Shown here: piece by piece, positions 57,827-64,000 of the stretch
Position numbering within the stretch: position 1 is the stretch's first letter
How the letters are laid out: the number at the start of each line of letters is the position of its first letter
Assembly (NCBI RefSeq): GCF_003946725.1
Contig: NZ_RHOY01000004.1
Coordinates: 80,543-144,542, forward strand
Direction: 5' to 3'
Length of the DNA: 64,000 nt
From: Agrilactobacillus yilanensis
Lineage (GTDB): Bacteria > Bacillota > Bacilli > Lactobacillales > Lactobacillaceae
The notes under the pieces: model-generated
What the model saw: only the letters and a program-made list of their open reading frames with translations
Told to the model about the DNA's origin: nothing
Database searches by the model: none
Translations under genes and position numbers: made by a program

Positions 57827-57977
57827 TGAGTTCCCCTCCAGATCAACATCATATTTAAATTCATCAAAAAAGTCCTACAGAACTAAAGTTAGTTCTATAG
57901 GACTAATTTAGGTTCTACCGATCCGTTTCTCATTAAGTTGATATAAAATTCTTAATTTAAATTAACTTTAGAAACAT
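57827..57977 (-). promoter_or_regulatory. leuS leader with terminator (putative attenuator)
   Basis: The minus-strand leader contains AGTCCTATAGAACT pairing with AGTTCTGTAGGACT then TTTTTT (complement of about 57866-57907), i.e. a terminator before leuS. T-box landmarks (GGTGGnACC, long stem I) are missing and the leader is too short. A frame opening MRNGSVEPKLVL stops inside the terminator 5' stem, with TTA and CTA leucine codons last. Its ATG at 57933 has no clear ribosome site. Another tiny frame, MFLKLI, begins at the transcription start itself. Confidence 0.55.
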
Positions 57978-57983
57978 ACTTCG

Positions 57984-58012
57984 ATAATACCAAAATTCAA
58001 ATTTGCATTCAA
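57984..58012 (-). promoter_or_regulatory. leuS promoter
   Basis: Minus-strand -35 TTGAAT (complement of 58007-58012) and -10 TATTAT (complement of 57984-57989), 17-nt spacer. Start of transcription falls near 57977. It lies right after the stop of the upstream gene. Confidence 0.7.
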
Positions 58013-58015
58013 TAC

Positions 58016-59101
58016 TTAACGGATAACTAATTTCTGACCGACCAAAATTAAATCAGATTTTAAATGATTTTTGGCCTTCAATTCAGCTACCGAAACATCA
58101 TTTGCTTTGGCTATTTTGGCTAAAGAATCTTTAGCGGTAACCACGACGCGATGCTGATTAGGTTGATTAATAGAAGTTATCGTTGCTTGTTGCGGTGCTG
58201 CCAGTTGTTGAAGCGGTGCTTTTACTTTCAAAATCTGTCCCGGCATAATATTAGTTGTTGCGACTAAATTATTTACACTAAGTAACTGGTAATAATCTGT
58301 ATCCGTATTTTGCGCGATCGCCCAGAGCGAATCTCCAGATTTAACCGTATAGTTCACCATTTCTGGACCATCAAATTGGGTTAAATGATAAGATTGGATA
58401 ATTTGATTTAACTTATCCGCGTACTGCGTATCCGTGGCATAGCGCCCTGTTAGCCATTGTGTCGCATCCAAGTAAGAATTGGTATTACTTTTAAATGTGC
58501 CTGAATAAAATGTTACATTTGAAGTAATGCCATGTTTCAACAAATAAACATAATCTTCCAAGGAAGCTTTATAAGACGGATATTTCTTAAAATTAGATTT
58601 AATTGAATATAACCGGCCACTGCCATCATCTTCCAACGTGTTATAATTAACACTATCGCCTTGATAACTGCCCTTAACACCAAATAAATTATAATTTGGA
58701 CTACTTGCCAAATCGCTTGTACCCCAATTACTTTCTAATAACGCCTGTGCAACCATCACCGATGCGTAGAGATCATTATCTGCCGCCAACTGCCGGGCTT
58801 CTTGCCCTAAAGCTTGTAAAAAGGCCGTATCACCGTAGCCGTTGGAAGCCTGAATATTCTCTGCACTTATTGTGGTGGTGGTTTGTTCTGAAACTATTCC
58901 AGACATGTCCGTCACCCCATTCATATCACCCGATTGACTTACATCAGCATTGGCCAATGTAACTTGCTGTGTCGTCACAAAACTACCAATACCTAATGAT
59001 GAGCTAATACCTAGCAAAGAGGCAGCCACCGTCGTTTTTTGTCGCCGATCTTGACGCTGTTTTAATCGTGTTTCTAAAATACGCTGCTGCCTTGTCTGCA
59101 T
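58016..59101 (-). CDS. Secreted glucosaminidase with two LysM domains
   Basis: Peptidoglycan hydrolase of 361 residues. N-terminal signal region (basic 1-20, hydrophobic about 24-52, LANA cleavage). The glucosaminidase (PF01832) domain at about 90-235 holds MVAQALLESNWGTSDLASSP with the catalytic Glu and NYNLFGVKG. Two LysM domains follow: YTVKSGDSLWAIAQNTDTDYYQLL (about 245-290) and VVTAKDSLAKIAKANDVSVAELKAKN (about 312-360). It likely trims cell wall during growth. Confidence 0.93.
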   Translation of the reverse strand: MQTRQQRILETRLKQRQDRRQKTTVAASLLGISSSLGIGSFVTTQQVTLANADVSQSGDMNGVTDMSGIVSEQTTTTISAENIQASNGYGDTAFLQALGQEARQLAADNDLYASVMVAQALLESNWGTSDLASSPNYNLFGVKGSYQGDSVNYNTLEDDGSGRLYSIKSNFKKYPSYKASLEDYVYLLKHGITSNVTFYSGTFKSNTNSYLDATQWLTGRYATDTQYADKLNQIIQSYHLTQFDGPEMVNYTVKSGDSLWAIAQNTDTDYYQLLSVNNLVATTNIMPGQILKVKAPLQQLAAPQQATITSINQPNQHRVVVTAKDSLAKIAKANDVSVAELKAKNHLKSDLILVGQKLVIR

Positions 59102-59218
59102 AAGTCATCCCTCACCATTTTTCTTACTAGTTCTATTATAGCGGATAAAATCCCAAAATTATTTCATATATGAAAAGGAAATGTTACCATTTTTAGAATT
59201 TCCCAGGAGGTCACAGTT

Positions 59219-59899
59219 ATTTCACATCAAAAATCTAAAATACCCTATATTATTTTGAGCCTTAGCTATTTAATTTTTAGTATTGTGCTCATCAGTCTTT
59301 TAACAAATCAGTCTTGGATTCACCAACTAGATCAGTGGGGACATAATCAGTTACAAGTTTTTCCCCATGCACAATTTAATCAAATTGCCATTATCATTAC
59401 TTACCTAGGTCAACATGAAGCAACAATCGGCCTAACCCTCTTAGTTGGCGCTTACTTAATCTGGAAGAAGCATTATCGCTGGGCTATTTTTTTAGCCCAA
59501 AATATTATTTTAGGCAATCTATTAAATCATATTGTCAAATCTATTATTCAACGGCCCCGGCCTAGTTTAAATCAAATTTTACCGCAAAACGGTTATAGTT
59601 TTCCCAGCGGTCATTCTGCAAATAGTGTTTTACTGTATAGTTCGATATTAATTATTTTATACTACTTTATAAAAAGTAGAACTAAACGTACGATTTTAAC
59701 AGTTATTGCCATTTTAATTCCAATTCTTGTGGGTTGCAGCCGCGTTTATTTACAAGTCCATTATCCTAGCGACGTGCTGGCTGGCTGGACAAGCGCGTTA
59801 GGTAACCTTAGTCTATTCTACTTACTGAGTCGCCATTTCTATCTGCCAAGGCTGCCTGACGTACCTCAGAATGATTTTTCACATGATCAATCACATTAA
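59219..59899 (+). CDS. PAP2-family membrane phosphatase, apparently starting at ATT
   Basis: About 226 residues with six hydrophobic segments. Phosphatase motifs KSIIQRPRP, PSGHSANS and SRVYLQVHYPSD (with catalytic His) are all intact; such enzymes recycle undecaprenyl or phosphatidylglycerol phosphates. Start: a perfect AGGAGG lies at 59205-59210, and 8 nt further is the in-frame ATT at 59219, giving ISHQKSKIPYIILSLSYL. The next conventional start is a TTG at 59255 without any ribosome site. The 3' end overlaps the convergent MFS gene by 92 nt. Confidence 0.85.
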   Translation: MSHQKSKIPYIILSLSYLIFSIVLISLLTNQSWIHQLDQWGHNQLQVFPHAQFNQIAIIITYLGQHEATIGLTLLVGAYLIWKKHYRWAIFLAQNIILGNLLNHIVKSIIQRPRPSLNQILPQNGYSFPSGHSANSVLLYSSILIILYYFIKSRTKRTILTVIAILIPILVGCSRVYLQVHYPSDVLAGWTSALGNLSLFYLLSRHFYLPRLPDVPQNDFSHDQSH

Positions 59900-61331
59900 A
59901 AATAACTGCTGCGGCAATTACAATTGCGGCGACAATATAAATATGATGCAGTCCTTGATATAAAATATTACGCAAAGTCGGTAACATATTTTCTGGTAAG
60001 TTTTTGGCAGTCATTGGATCAATTAACTGATTCAATTGATCCATTGTCACATTAGGATGCGCCACCGTTCCTTGATACAACGCACGATTCATGACAATAC
60101 CATAAATTGAAACAAGTAAAGTTTGCCCTAAAGTCCGCGACAAAGTATTCAATGAAGTCGCTACCCCAATCTGTTCATGGGGTACAATATTTTGAACCGT
60201 TACCGTTGTGGTTGTAATAATAATACCAAAAGAAACGCCCATAAACGCTGCCCAGAACAAGAACCAGCCAAAACTAGCATCAATTGGATTCATGGCCATT
60301 ACCACTGCGCCTACTAATAACCAGAGTAAAGTCCCCGTCAAAATTTGTTGTGGTCGGTATTTAACGATTAATCGGCCAGCTATAAAGGACCCTACGATCC
60401 ACATTAATGAACTTGGGGTAATCACAAATCCCGCTTCTGAAGGCCGCATGCCCAAAATTGCTTGAACCCACATTGGCATGTAAGCCTCAAAACCAATTAA
60501 AAAGCCACTAATCAGTAAAGCAACTAAATTTTGAATCACAAATGTTCGATTTTTAAAAAGGCTCAAGGTCAAAATAGGATCTGCAGCCTTTTTTTCTTGT
60601 CTGAAAAAGAAGAAACCACTAATGACCCCAATTACTACTAAACCAATAATAAGGCCCCAATTTATCGTCTCGCCTAAAAACTGAAAAATCAACATTAAAC
60701 TCAGCAAAATGCCTAACAGCCAAAAGCTTCCGGCCCAATCAATGCTAGTTTTACTATGTCTTACTTTTTCTTTATAAAAAACAAGGACTAAAAATAATGT
60801 AATGAGACCTACTGGTAAATTAATAAAGAAAATCCAATGCCAGCTAATTTTTTCTACAATAAATCCGCCCAATAAAGGTGCAATAACTGCTGCGACACCC
60901 CAAGCAGAACCATTAAGGCCTAAAACTTTAGCTCTTTTTTCGAAAGGATAAATATCCGCAATAATCGTGAAGGTAACTGGCTGAATTGCACCAGCACCAA
61001 TCCCTTGAATCGCTCTAAAAATAATTAATTGGATCATGTTTTGAGACAATCCGCATAAACATGAACCGATAATAAATAAAATCAAACCCAATACAAATAC
61101 TGGCTTACGGCCATTTCGATCCGCAAATTTGCCATAAATCGGTGTTGCCATGGCCGTGGTTAATAAGAAGATCGAAAAAACCCAGTTCATTAATTCTACA
61201 CCATGCAAACTACCAATAATGGTCGGCATGGCAGTGGAAACAATTGTTCCTTCAATAGCGGTCATAAATGTTGCAATAAAGATTGCGGTCGTTGTTAATG
61301 GGACATTTGTTTGTTTAGTTTTTGTAGTCAT
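59808..61331 (-). CDS. MFS multidrug exporter, DHA2 (14-helix) family
   Basis: 507 residues from ATG at 61331, which has GGAGG 4 nt upstream; an in-frame start 22 codons earlier is in the metK terminator. About 14 transmembrane helices. Motif A is GKFADRNGRKPVFVLGL (about 65-80), and motif C-like GSAWGVAAVIAPLLGG supports a proton-drug antiporter of the DHA2 type (EmrB/QacA-like). The substrate is unknown. The 3' end overlaps the PAP2 gene antisense for 92 nt. Confidence 0.88.
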   Translation of the reverse strand: MTTKTKQTNVPLTTTAIFIATFMTAIEGTIVSTAMPTIIGSLHGVELMNWVFSIFLLTTAMATPIYGKFADRNGRKPVFVLGLILFIIGSCLCGLSQNMIQLIIFRAIQGIGAGAIQPVTFTIIADIYPFEKRAKVLGLNGSAWGVAAVIAPLLGGFIVEKISWHWIFFINLPVGLITLFLVLVFYKEKVRHSKTSIDWAGSFWLLGILLSLMLIFQFLGETINWGLIIGLVVIGVISGFFFFRQEKKAADPILTLSLFKNRTFVIQNLVALLISGFLIGFEAYMPMWVQAILGMRPSEAGFVITPSSLMWIVGSFIAGRLIVKYRPQQILTGTLLWLLVGAVVMAMNPIDASFGWFLFWAAFMGVSFGIIITTTTVTVQNIVPHEQIGVATSLNTLSRTLGQTLLVSIYGIVMNRALYQGTVAHPNVTMDQLNQLIDPMTAKNLPENMLPTLRNILYQGLHHIYIVAAIVIAAAVIFNVIDHVKNHSEVRQAALADRNGDSVSRID

Positions 61332-61344
61332 AATTCCTCCAATT

Positions 61345-61395
61345 TTGTGCATAAAAATAGACTGGTAGCAAAAATAAATTTTGCCACCAGCCACC
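61345..61395 (-). terminator. Terminator of metK
   Basis: On the minus strand GGCTGGTGGCAAAA pairs with TTTTGCTACCAGTC and is followed by TATTTTTATG. It lies between metK and the MFS gene. Confidence 0.75.
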
Positions 61396-61430
61396 ATGTT
61401 CTAATTATTCTATTTTAAAAACAATACTTC

Positions 61431-62618
61431 TTATTTTAATAACTTCTTGAGAACATCTACTTTATCTAGCCGTTCCCATGGTAAATCCACATCCGTCCGG
61501 CCAAAATGTCCATAAGCAGCTGTCTGTTTATAGATCGGTTTTTTCAAATCTAACATTTTGATAATGCCTGCTGGTCGTAGATCAAAGTATTGGCGTGCTG
61601 CTTCAGCGATTATACTTTCAGAAACTTTATTTGTCCCAAACGTATTTACTGAAACAGAAACCGGCGTTGCGACACCAATGGCATAAGCCAGTTGGATTTC
61701 ACAAGTACTTGCTAAACCAGCTGCTACAATGTTTTTAGCAATATATCTAGCGGCATAGCTGGCTGAACGATCAACTTTTGTAGCATCCTTACCAGAAAAA
61801 GCACCGCCGCCATGACGCGCATAGCCGCCGTAAGTATCAACGATAATTTTGCGACCAGTTAAACCAGCATCACTTTGCGGTCCACCGATAACAAAACGAC
61901 CAGTTGGGTTAATATAGTACTTTGTGCGATCATCTAATAACTCAGCCGGAATAACCGGTTTAATAATTTTCTCGATAACATCATTTTCAATTTGAATTTG
62001 ACTTACATCGGGATCGTGTTGTGTACTAACAACAACGGTATCCACACGTTCTGGTTTGCCTTCATCGTTATATTCAACGGTAACTTGTGATTTAGCATCT
62101 GGCCGTAAATAAGGAATCGCCTTAGTTTTACGCAATGCTGCTGTTTTACGCATAATCTTATGCGCTAATGAAATCGGTAGTGGCATTAATTCAGGTGTCT
62201 CATCAATGGCAAAGCCAAACATCAAGCCTTGATCACCAGCACCAATTTTTTCCAATGGATCAGAGTCATCTTGACGGTTCTCCACAGATTCATCAACACC
62301 TAAAGCAATATCCGGTGATTGCTCATCCAAAGCAACCAATACAGCACAGTTATCGCCGTCAAAACCGTATTTATTATCAACGTAGCCAATATCACGAATT
62401 GTTTGTCTAACAACACTTTGAATATCAACGTACGCAGTGGTAGAGATTTCCCCGGTAACAAGTACTAAACCAGTGGTTACTGAAGTTTCACAAGCCACAC
62501 GGGCATCAGGATCTTGAGTTAACATCGCATCTAATATGGCATCACTAATTTGGTCAGCAATTTTATCTGGATGGCCCTCTGAAACTGATTCTGAAGTAAA
62601 TAAATGTCTTTCTTGCAT
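61431..62618 (-). CDS. metK: S-adenosylmethionine synthetase
   Basis: Makes SAM from methionine and ATP, 395 residues. Signatures: [21 protein letters not shown] at the N-terminus, [12 protein letters not shown] (about residue 117), and [23 protein letters not shown] (about 262-284). Translation is controlled by the S-MK box directly upstream. With the methionine T-box on metNIQ at the other end of the window, uptake and use of methionine are regulated by separate sensors. Confidence 0.98.
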   Translation of the reverse strand: MQERHLFTSESVSEGHPDKIADQISDAILDAMLTQDPDARVACETSVTTGLVLVTGEISTTAYVDIQSVVRQTIRDIGYVDNKYGFDGDNCAVLVALDEQSPDIALGVDESVENRQDDSDPLEKIGAGDQGLMFGFAIDETPELMPLPISLAHKIMRKTAALRKTKAIPYLRPDAKSQVTVEYNDEGKPERVDTVVVSTQHDPDVSQIQIENDVIEKIIKPVIPAELLDDRTKYYINPTGRFVIGGPQSDAGLTGRKIIVDTYGGYARHGGGAFSGKDATKVDRSASYAARYIAKNIVAAGLASTCEIQLAYAIGVATPVSVSVNTFGTNKVSESIIAEAARQYFDLRPAGIIKMLDLKKPIYKQTAAYGHFGRTDVDLPWERLDKVDVLKKLLK

Positions 62619-62625
62619 TAAAATT

Positions 62626-62684
62626 TCCCCCTCTTTTTCTAGGTTACAAGGTACTTCGCAAATTGCGAATCCTATCGGGAATGA
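62626..62684 (-). promoter_or_regulatory. S-MK box (SAM-III riboswitch) of metK
   Basis: The minus strand reads TTCCCGATAGGATTCGCAA, then a hairpin TTCGCAAATTGCGAA-like arm, then CCTTGTAACC and GAGGGGGA just before the ATG. This is the S-MK pattern, in which SAM binding pairs the ribosome site GGGGG with the upstream CCC arm and blocks metK translation. It is typical of Lactobacillales. Confidence 0.92.
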
Positions 62685-62698
62685 TAGTCAACTAATTG

Positions 62699-62727
62699 AG
62701 TTTAGCAGAATAGTTCAGAAAAAGCAA
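62699..62727 (-). promoter_or_regulatory. metK promoter
   Basis: Minus-strand -35 TTGCTT (complement of 62722-62727) and -10 TAAACT (complement of 62699-62704), 17-nt spacer. It leaves the S-MK box as the first element of the transcript. Confidence 0.6.
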
Positions 62728-62819
62728 AGTAATTTCACAATGATTTACTTGACAATGCTTCTAAAACTTATGGATAATGGGTTATATCTAATCCTGAAAA
62801 AGTTAAAGGAGTCCCTTTA

Positions 62820-63467
62820 TTGCTAAGAAAATCAAATACCTATCACTTCATCGATATCATTTTATCACTAATTAGTATTTACTTATTACCCATCATCTTG
62901 ACCATTCGCTTTCACCAAAGCATCAGTTTAAATACGATATTAGGTTTAATTTTAGGCCTAATTATGCTCAGCTTTCCTTACCTCAAACAACGTCTTACTT
63001 GGCTAGCCGCCATCTTGAGTTTAGGTATAATCTGTTATATTTTCTTCACTTTGTCTAAACCACTGGCTTTAATTTTTTTGAGTATTTTAATTCTGATGTT
63101 TAGTCTGCAACGATCTCTGCCCACTTCTCAAATCTTTAAAAGCACACAACTTTTAATGTATTTCTTATATAGTTTAGCGCTAGTTATTCTTCAAATTCAT
63201 CTTGTCTCTAAAGCTATTCTTATCCCACTAATTTTTCCATTTTTCACATTATTTTTCTTTACAATGTTATCGGAACTTAATAATCGTTGGTTAATTATCG
63301 CTTTACTGATTCTACTGAATTTATATTTATTTATTAATTACTTAAACTGGTTTCAAATCGTCCTTTATATTGTTGTCACTACATTACTCGTTTTGAGTTA
63401 TAAATCACAAGTCAAACTACCACAATCAATTTTTTTAGTGCTACTATTGATTATTGCCGTTATATAA
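62820..63467 (+). CDS. Hypothetical polytopic membrane protein
   Basis: 215 residues, almost entirely hydrophobic, with about eight predicted membrane segments and few charged residues. Start is TTG at 62820 with AAGGAG 8 nt upstream. It has codon use like its neighbours but no motif I can name. It is divergent from metK and ends at a terminator shared with the tRNA cluster. Confidence 0.65.
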   Translation: MLRKSNTYHFIDIILSLISIYLLPIILTIRFHQSISLNTILGLILGLIMLSFPYLKQRLTWLAAILSLGIICYIFFTLSKPLALIFLSILILMFSLQRSLPTSQIFKSTQLLMYFLYSLALVILQIHLVSKAILIPLIFPFFTLFFFTMLSELNNRWLIIALLILLNLYLFINYLNWFQIVLYIVVTTLLVLSYKSQVKLPQSIFLVLLLIIAVI

Positions 63468-63488
63468 GAATAATTTGTTTGACCGTAT

Positions 63489-63540
63489 TTAAAAAAATAG
63501 ATTATACCAAAATCTGATTTTGGTATAATCTATTTTTTAA
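63489..63540. terminator. Bidirectional terminator at the end of the tRNA cluster
   Basis: AAATAGATTATACCAAAA pairs with TTTTGGTATAATCTATTT, an 18-bp near-perfect stem with T runs on both sides. It ends the rrn/tRNA transcript (minus) and the membrane protein gene (plus). Confidence 0.9.
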
Positions 63541-63554
63541 CTGCAAACTTATAA

Positions 63555-63627
63555 CGGTCCCAACCGGATTTGAACCGGTGATCTCCTGCGTGACAGGCAG
63601 GCGTGATAACCCCTACACCATGGGACC
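63555..63627 (-). tRNA. tRNA-Asp (anticodon GUC)
   Basis: 73 nt. Acceptor GGTCCCA pairs with TGGGACC; anticodon loop CTGTCAC closed by CCTGC/GCAGG gives GUC. Discriminator G. Last tRNA of the cluster behind 5S. Confidence 0.96.
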
Positions 63628-63631
63628 AAAA

Positions 63632-63704
63632 TGGAGGTTACAGGGCTCGAACCTGTGACCCTCTGCTTGTAAGGCAGATGCTCTCCCAGCTGAGCTAAAC
63701 CTCC
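63632..63704 (-). tRNA. tRNA-Val (anticodon UAC)
   Basis: 73 nt. Acceptor GGAGGTT pairs with AACCTCC; loop CTTACAA closed by TCTGC/GCAGA gives UAC. Discriminator A. Confidence 0.96.
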
Positions 63705-63712
63705 ATAATAAC

Positions 63713-63784
63713 TGACCCCTACGGGATTTGAACCCATGTTACCGCCGTGAAAGGGCGGTGTCTTAACCACTTGACCAAGGGGCC
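63713..63784 (-). tRNA. tRNA-Glu (anticodon UUC)
   Basis: 72 nt. Acceptor GGCCCCT pairs with AGGGGTC; loop CTTTCAC closed by CGCC/GGCG gives UUC. Discriminator A. This is the usual glutamate tRNA, with normal acceptor pairing, in contrast to the CUC tRNA at 37548. Confidence 0.96.
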
Positions 63785-63793
63785 GAATATAAG

Positions 63794-63885
63794 CGGAGAG
63801 TAAGGGATTCGAACCCTTGATACAGGTTTATGCCCATATACATGATTTCCAATCATGCTCCTTCGGCCAACTCGGACAACTCTCC
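63794..63885 (-). tRNA. tRNA-Ser (anticodon GGA)
   Basis: 92 nt with a long variable arm. Acceptor GGAGAGT; loop TTGGAAA closed by CATGA/TCATG gives GGA. Discriminator G. It lies directly behind the 5S rRNA. Confidence 0.95.
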
Positions 63886-63922
63886 ATATATATCGCCTAA
63901 AATACATTTAGGCAAAAAAAAG

Positions 63923-64000
63923 AGCGCGGCGACTTCCTAGTCTCGCAGGTAGTTTCCCACCAACTACATTCGGCGTTAAGAAGCTTAACTACTGTGTTCG
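63923..64000 (-). rRNA. rrf: 5S ribosomal RNA (3' part, runs off the window)
   Basis: The minus strand reads CGAACACAGTAGTTAAGC at the window edge and later GGTGGGAAACTACCTGCGAG, both conserved 5S segments. It ends in GTCGCCGCGC. The 5' third lies beyond the window. The end of an rrn operon followed by tRNA-Ser, Glu, Val and Asp. Confidence 0.92.

Noticed and set aside
57827..57977. T-box in the leuS leader
   Set aside because: The sequence GGTAGAACC is near the T-box core but lacks the UGGN needed to pair with the tRNA end, and there is no room for stem I.
59255..59899. PAP2 gene starting at TTG 59255
   Set aside because: No ribosome site precedes it, while AGGAGG is ideally placed for the in-frame ATT at 59219. 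Kept as the alternative.
63901..63930. AGAGCGCGGCGAC near the window end as another hairpin repeat copy
   Set aside because: It is the 3' end of the 5S rRNA on the minus strand followed by an A-rich stretch; the resemblance is by chance.

Overview
The window looks like a chromosomal segment of a low-GC Gram-positive lactic acid bacterium, most probably Lactobacillaceae. The reasons are the gene order (metNIQ, rodA-yidD-epuA-mbl, atp operon, upp, glyA, sua5, prmC, prfA, tdk), strong AGGAGG ribosome binding sites, and the control elements seen: a Met T-box, an S-MK (SAM-III) box on metK and a preQ1-I riboswitch on queT. I do not resolve genus or species. Most genes lie on the minus strand.

Layout. 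1-2509: methionine ABC importer metN-metI-metQ (metQ cut by the window edge) behind a methionine T-box. 2518-6186: cell-shape and envelope genes (GcvH-like protein, rodA, DUF2969, yidD, epuA, mbl, DUF1146). 6234-12959: complete F1Fo ATP synthase operon atpBEFHAGDC with a promoter and a terminator. 13151-20451: upp, glyA, menG/ubiE, a DoxX protein, sua5, prmC, prfA and tdk. 20608-26374: murT without an adjacent gatD, nagB with a NagR-type operator, manA, a serine hydrolase and a LOG-family protein. Two clusters of an unfamiliar hairpin repeat sit in this stretch. 26397-31743: arginine biosynthesis argC-J-B-D-F with ARG boxes. 31809-36149: TetR regulator and a heterodimeric ABC exporter with a palindromic operator. 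36175-37668: a histidine phosphatase, a two-gene unknown operon and an isolated tRNA-Glu(CUC).

37698-48027: a full type I-C CRISPR-Cas locus. The minus-strand order is cas4-cas1-cas2-cas5c-cas8c-cas7-cas3. It is flanked by two outward-reading arrays (18 repeats and 10 repeats) with homologous leaders, each bounded by a palindrome. 48103-50260: small and accessory genes (a 40-residue protein, a lone BRCT protein, a membrane protein, a YagU-like protein), an apparent integrase tail and tRNA-Leu. 50328-63467: nnrD, rsuA, a flippase, an SDR, a DUF2829/Tad2-like protein, queT with its riboswitch, leuS with a short attenuator-like leader, a LysM glucosaminidase, a PAP2 phosphatase, a DHA2 drug exporter, metK with the S-MK box, and an unknown membrane protein. 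63489-64000: terminator, tRNAs Asp, Val, Glu and Ser, and the 3' part of a 5S rRNA, i.e. the end of an rrn operon.

The least explained signal is the hairpin repeat family at 21955-22399 and 25511-25733. Six copies (four complete, two half) share constant end and core motifs. Each complete copy has its own pair of long arms, and these stay complementary although the arm sequence differs from copy to copy. The first copy of each cluster begins directly at the stop codon of the upstream gene and runs in the same orientation. I do not recognise the family. The paired changes argue for a maintained fold in RNA or single-stranded DNA.
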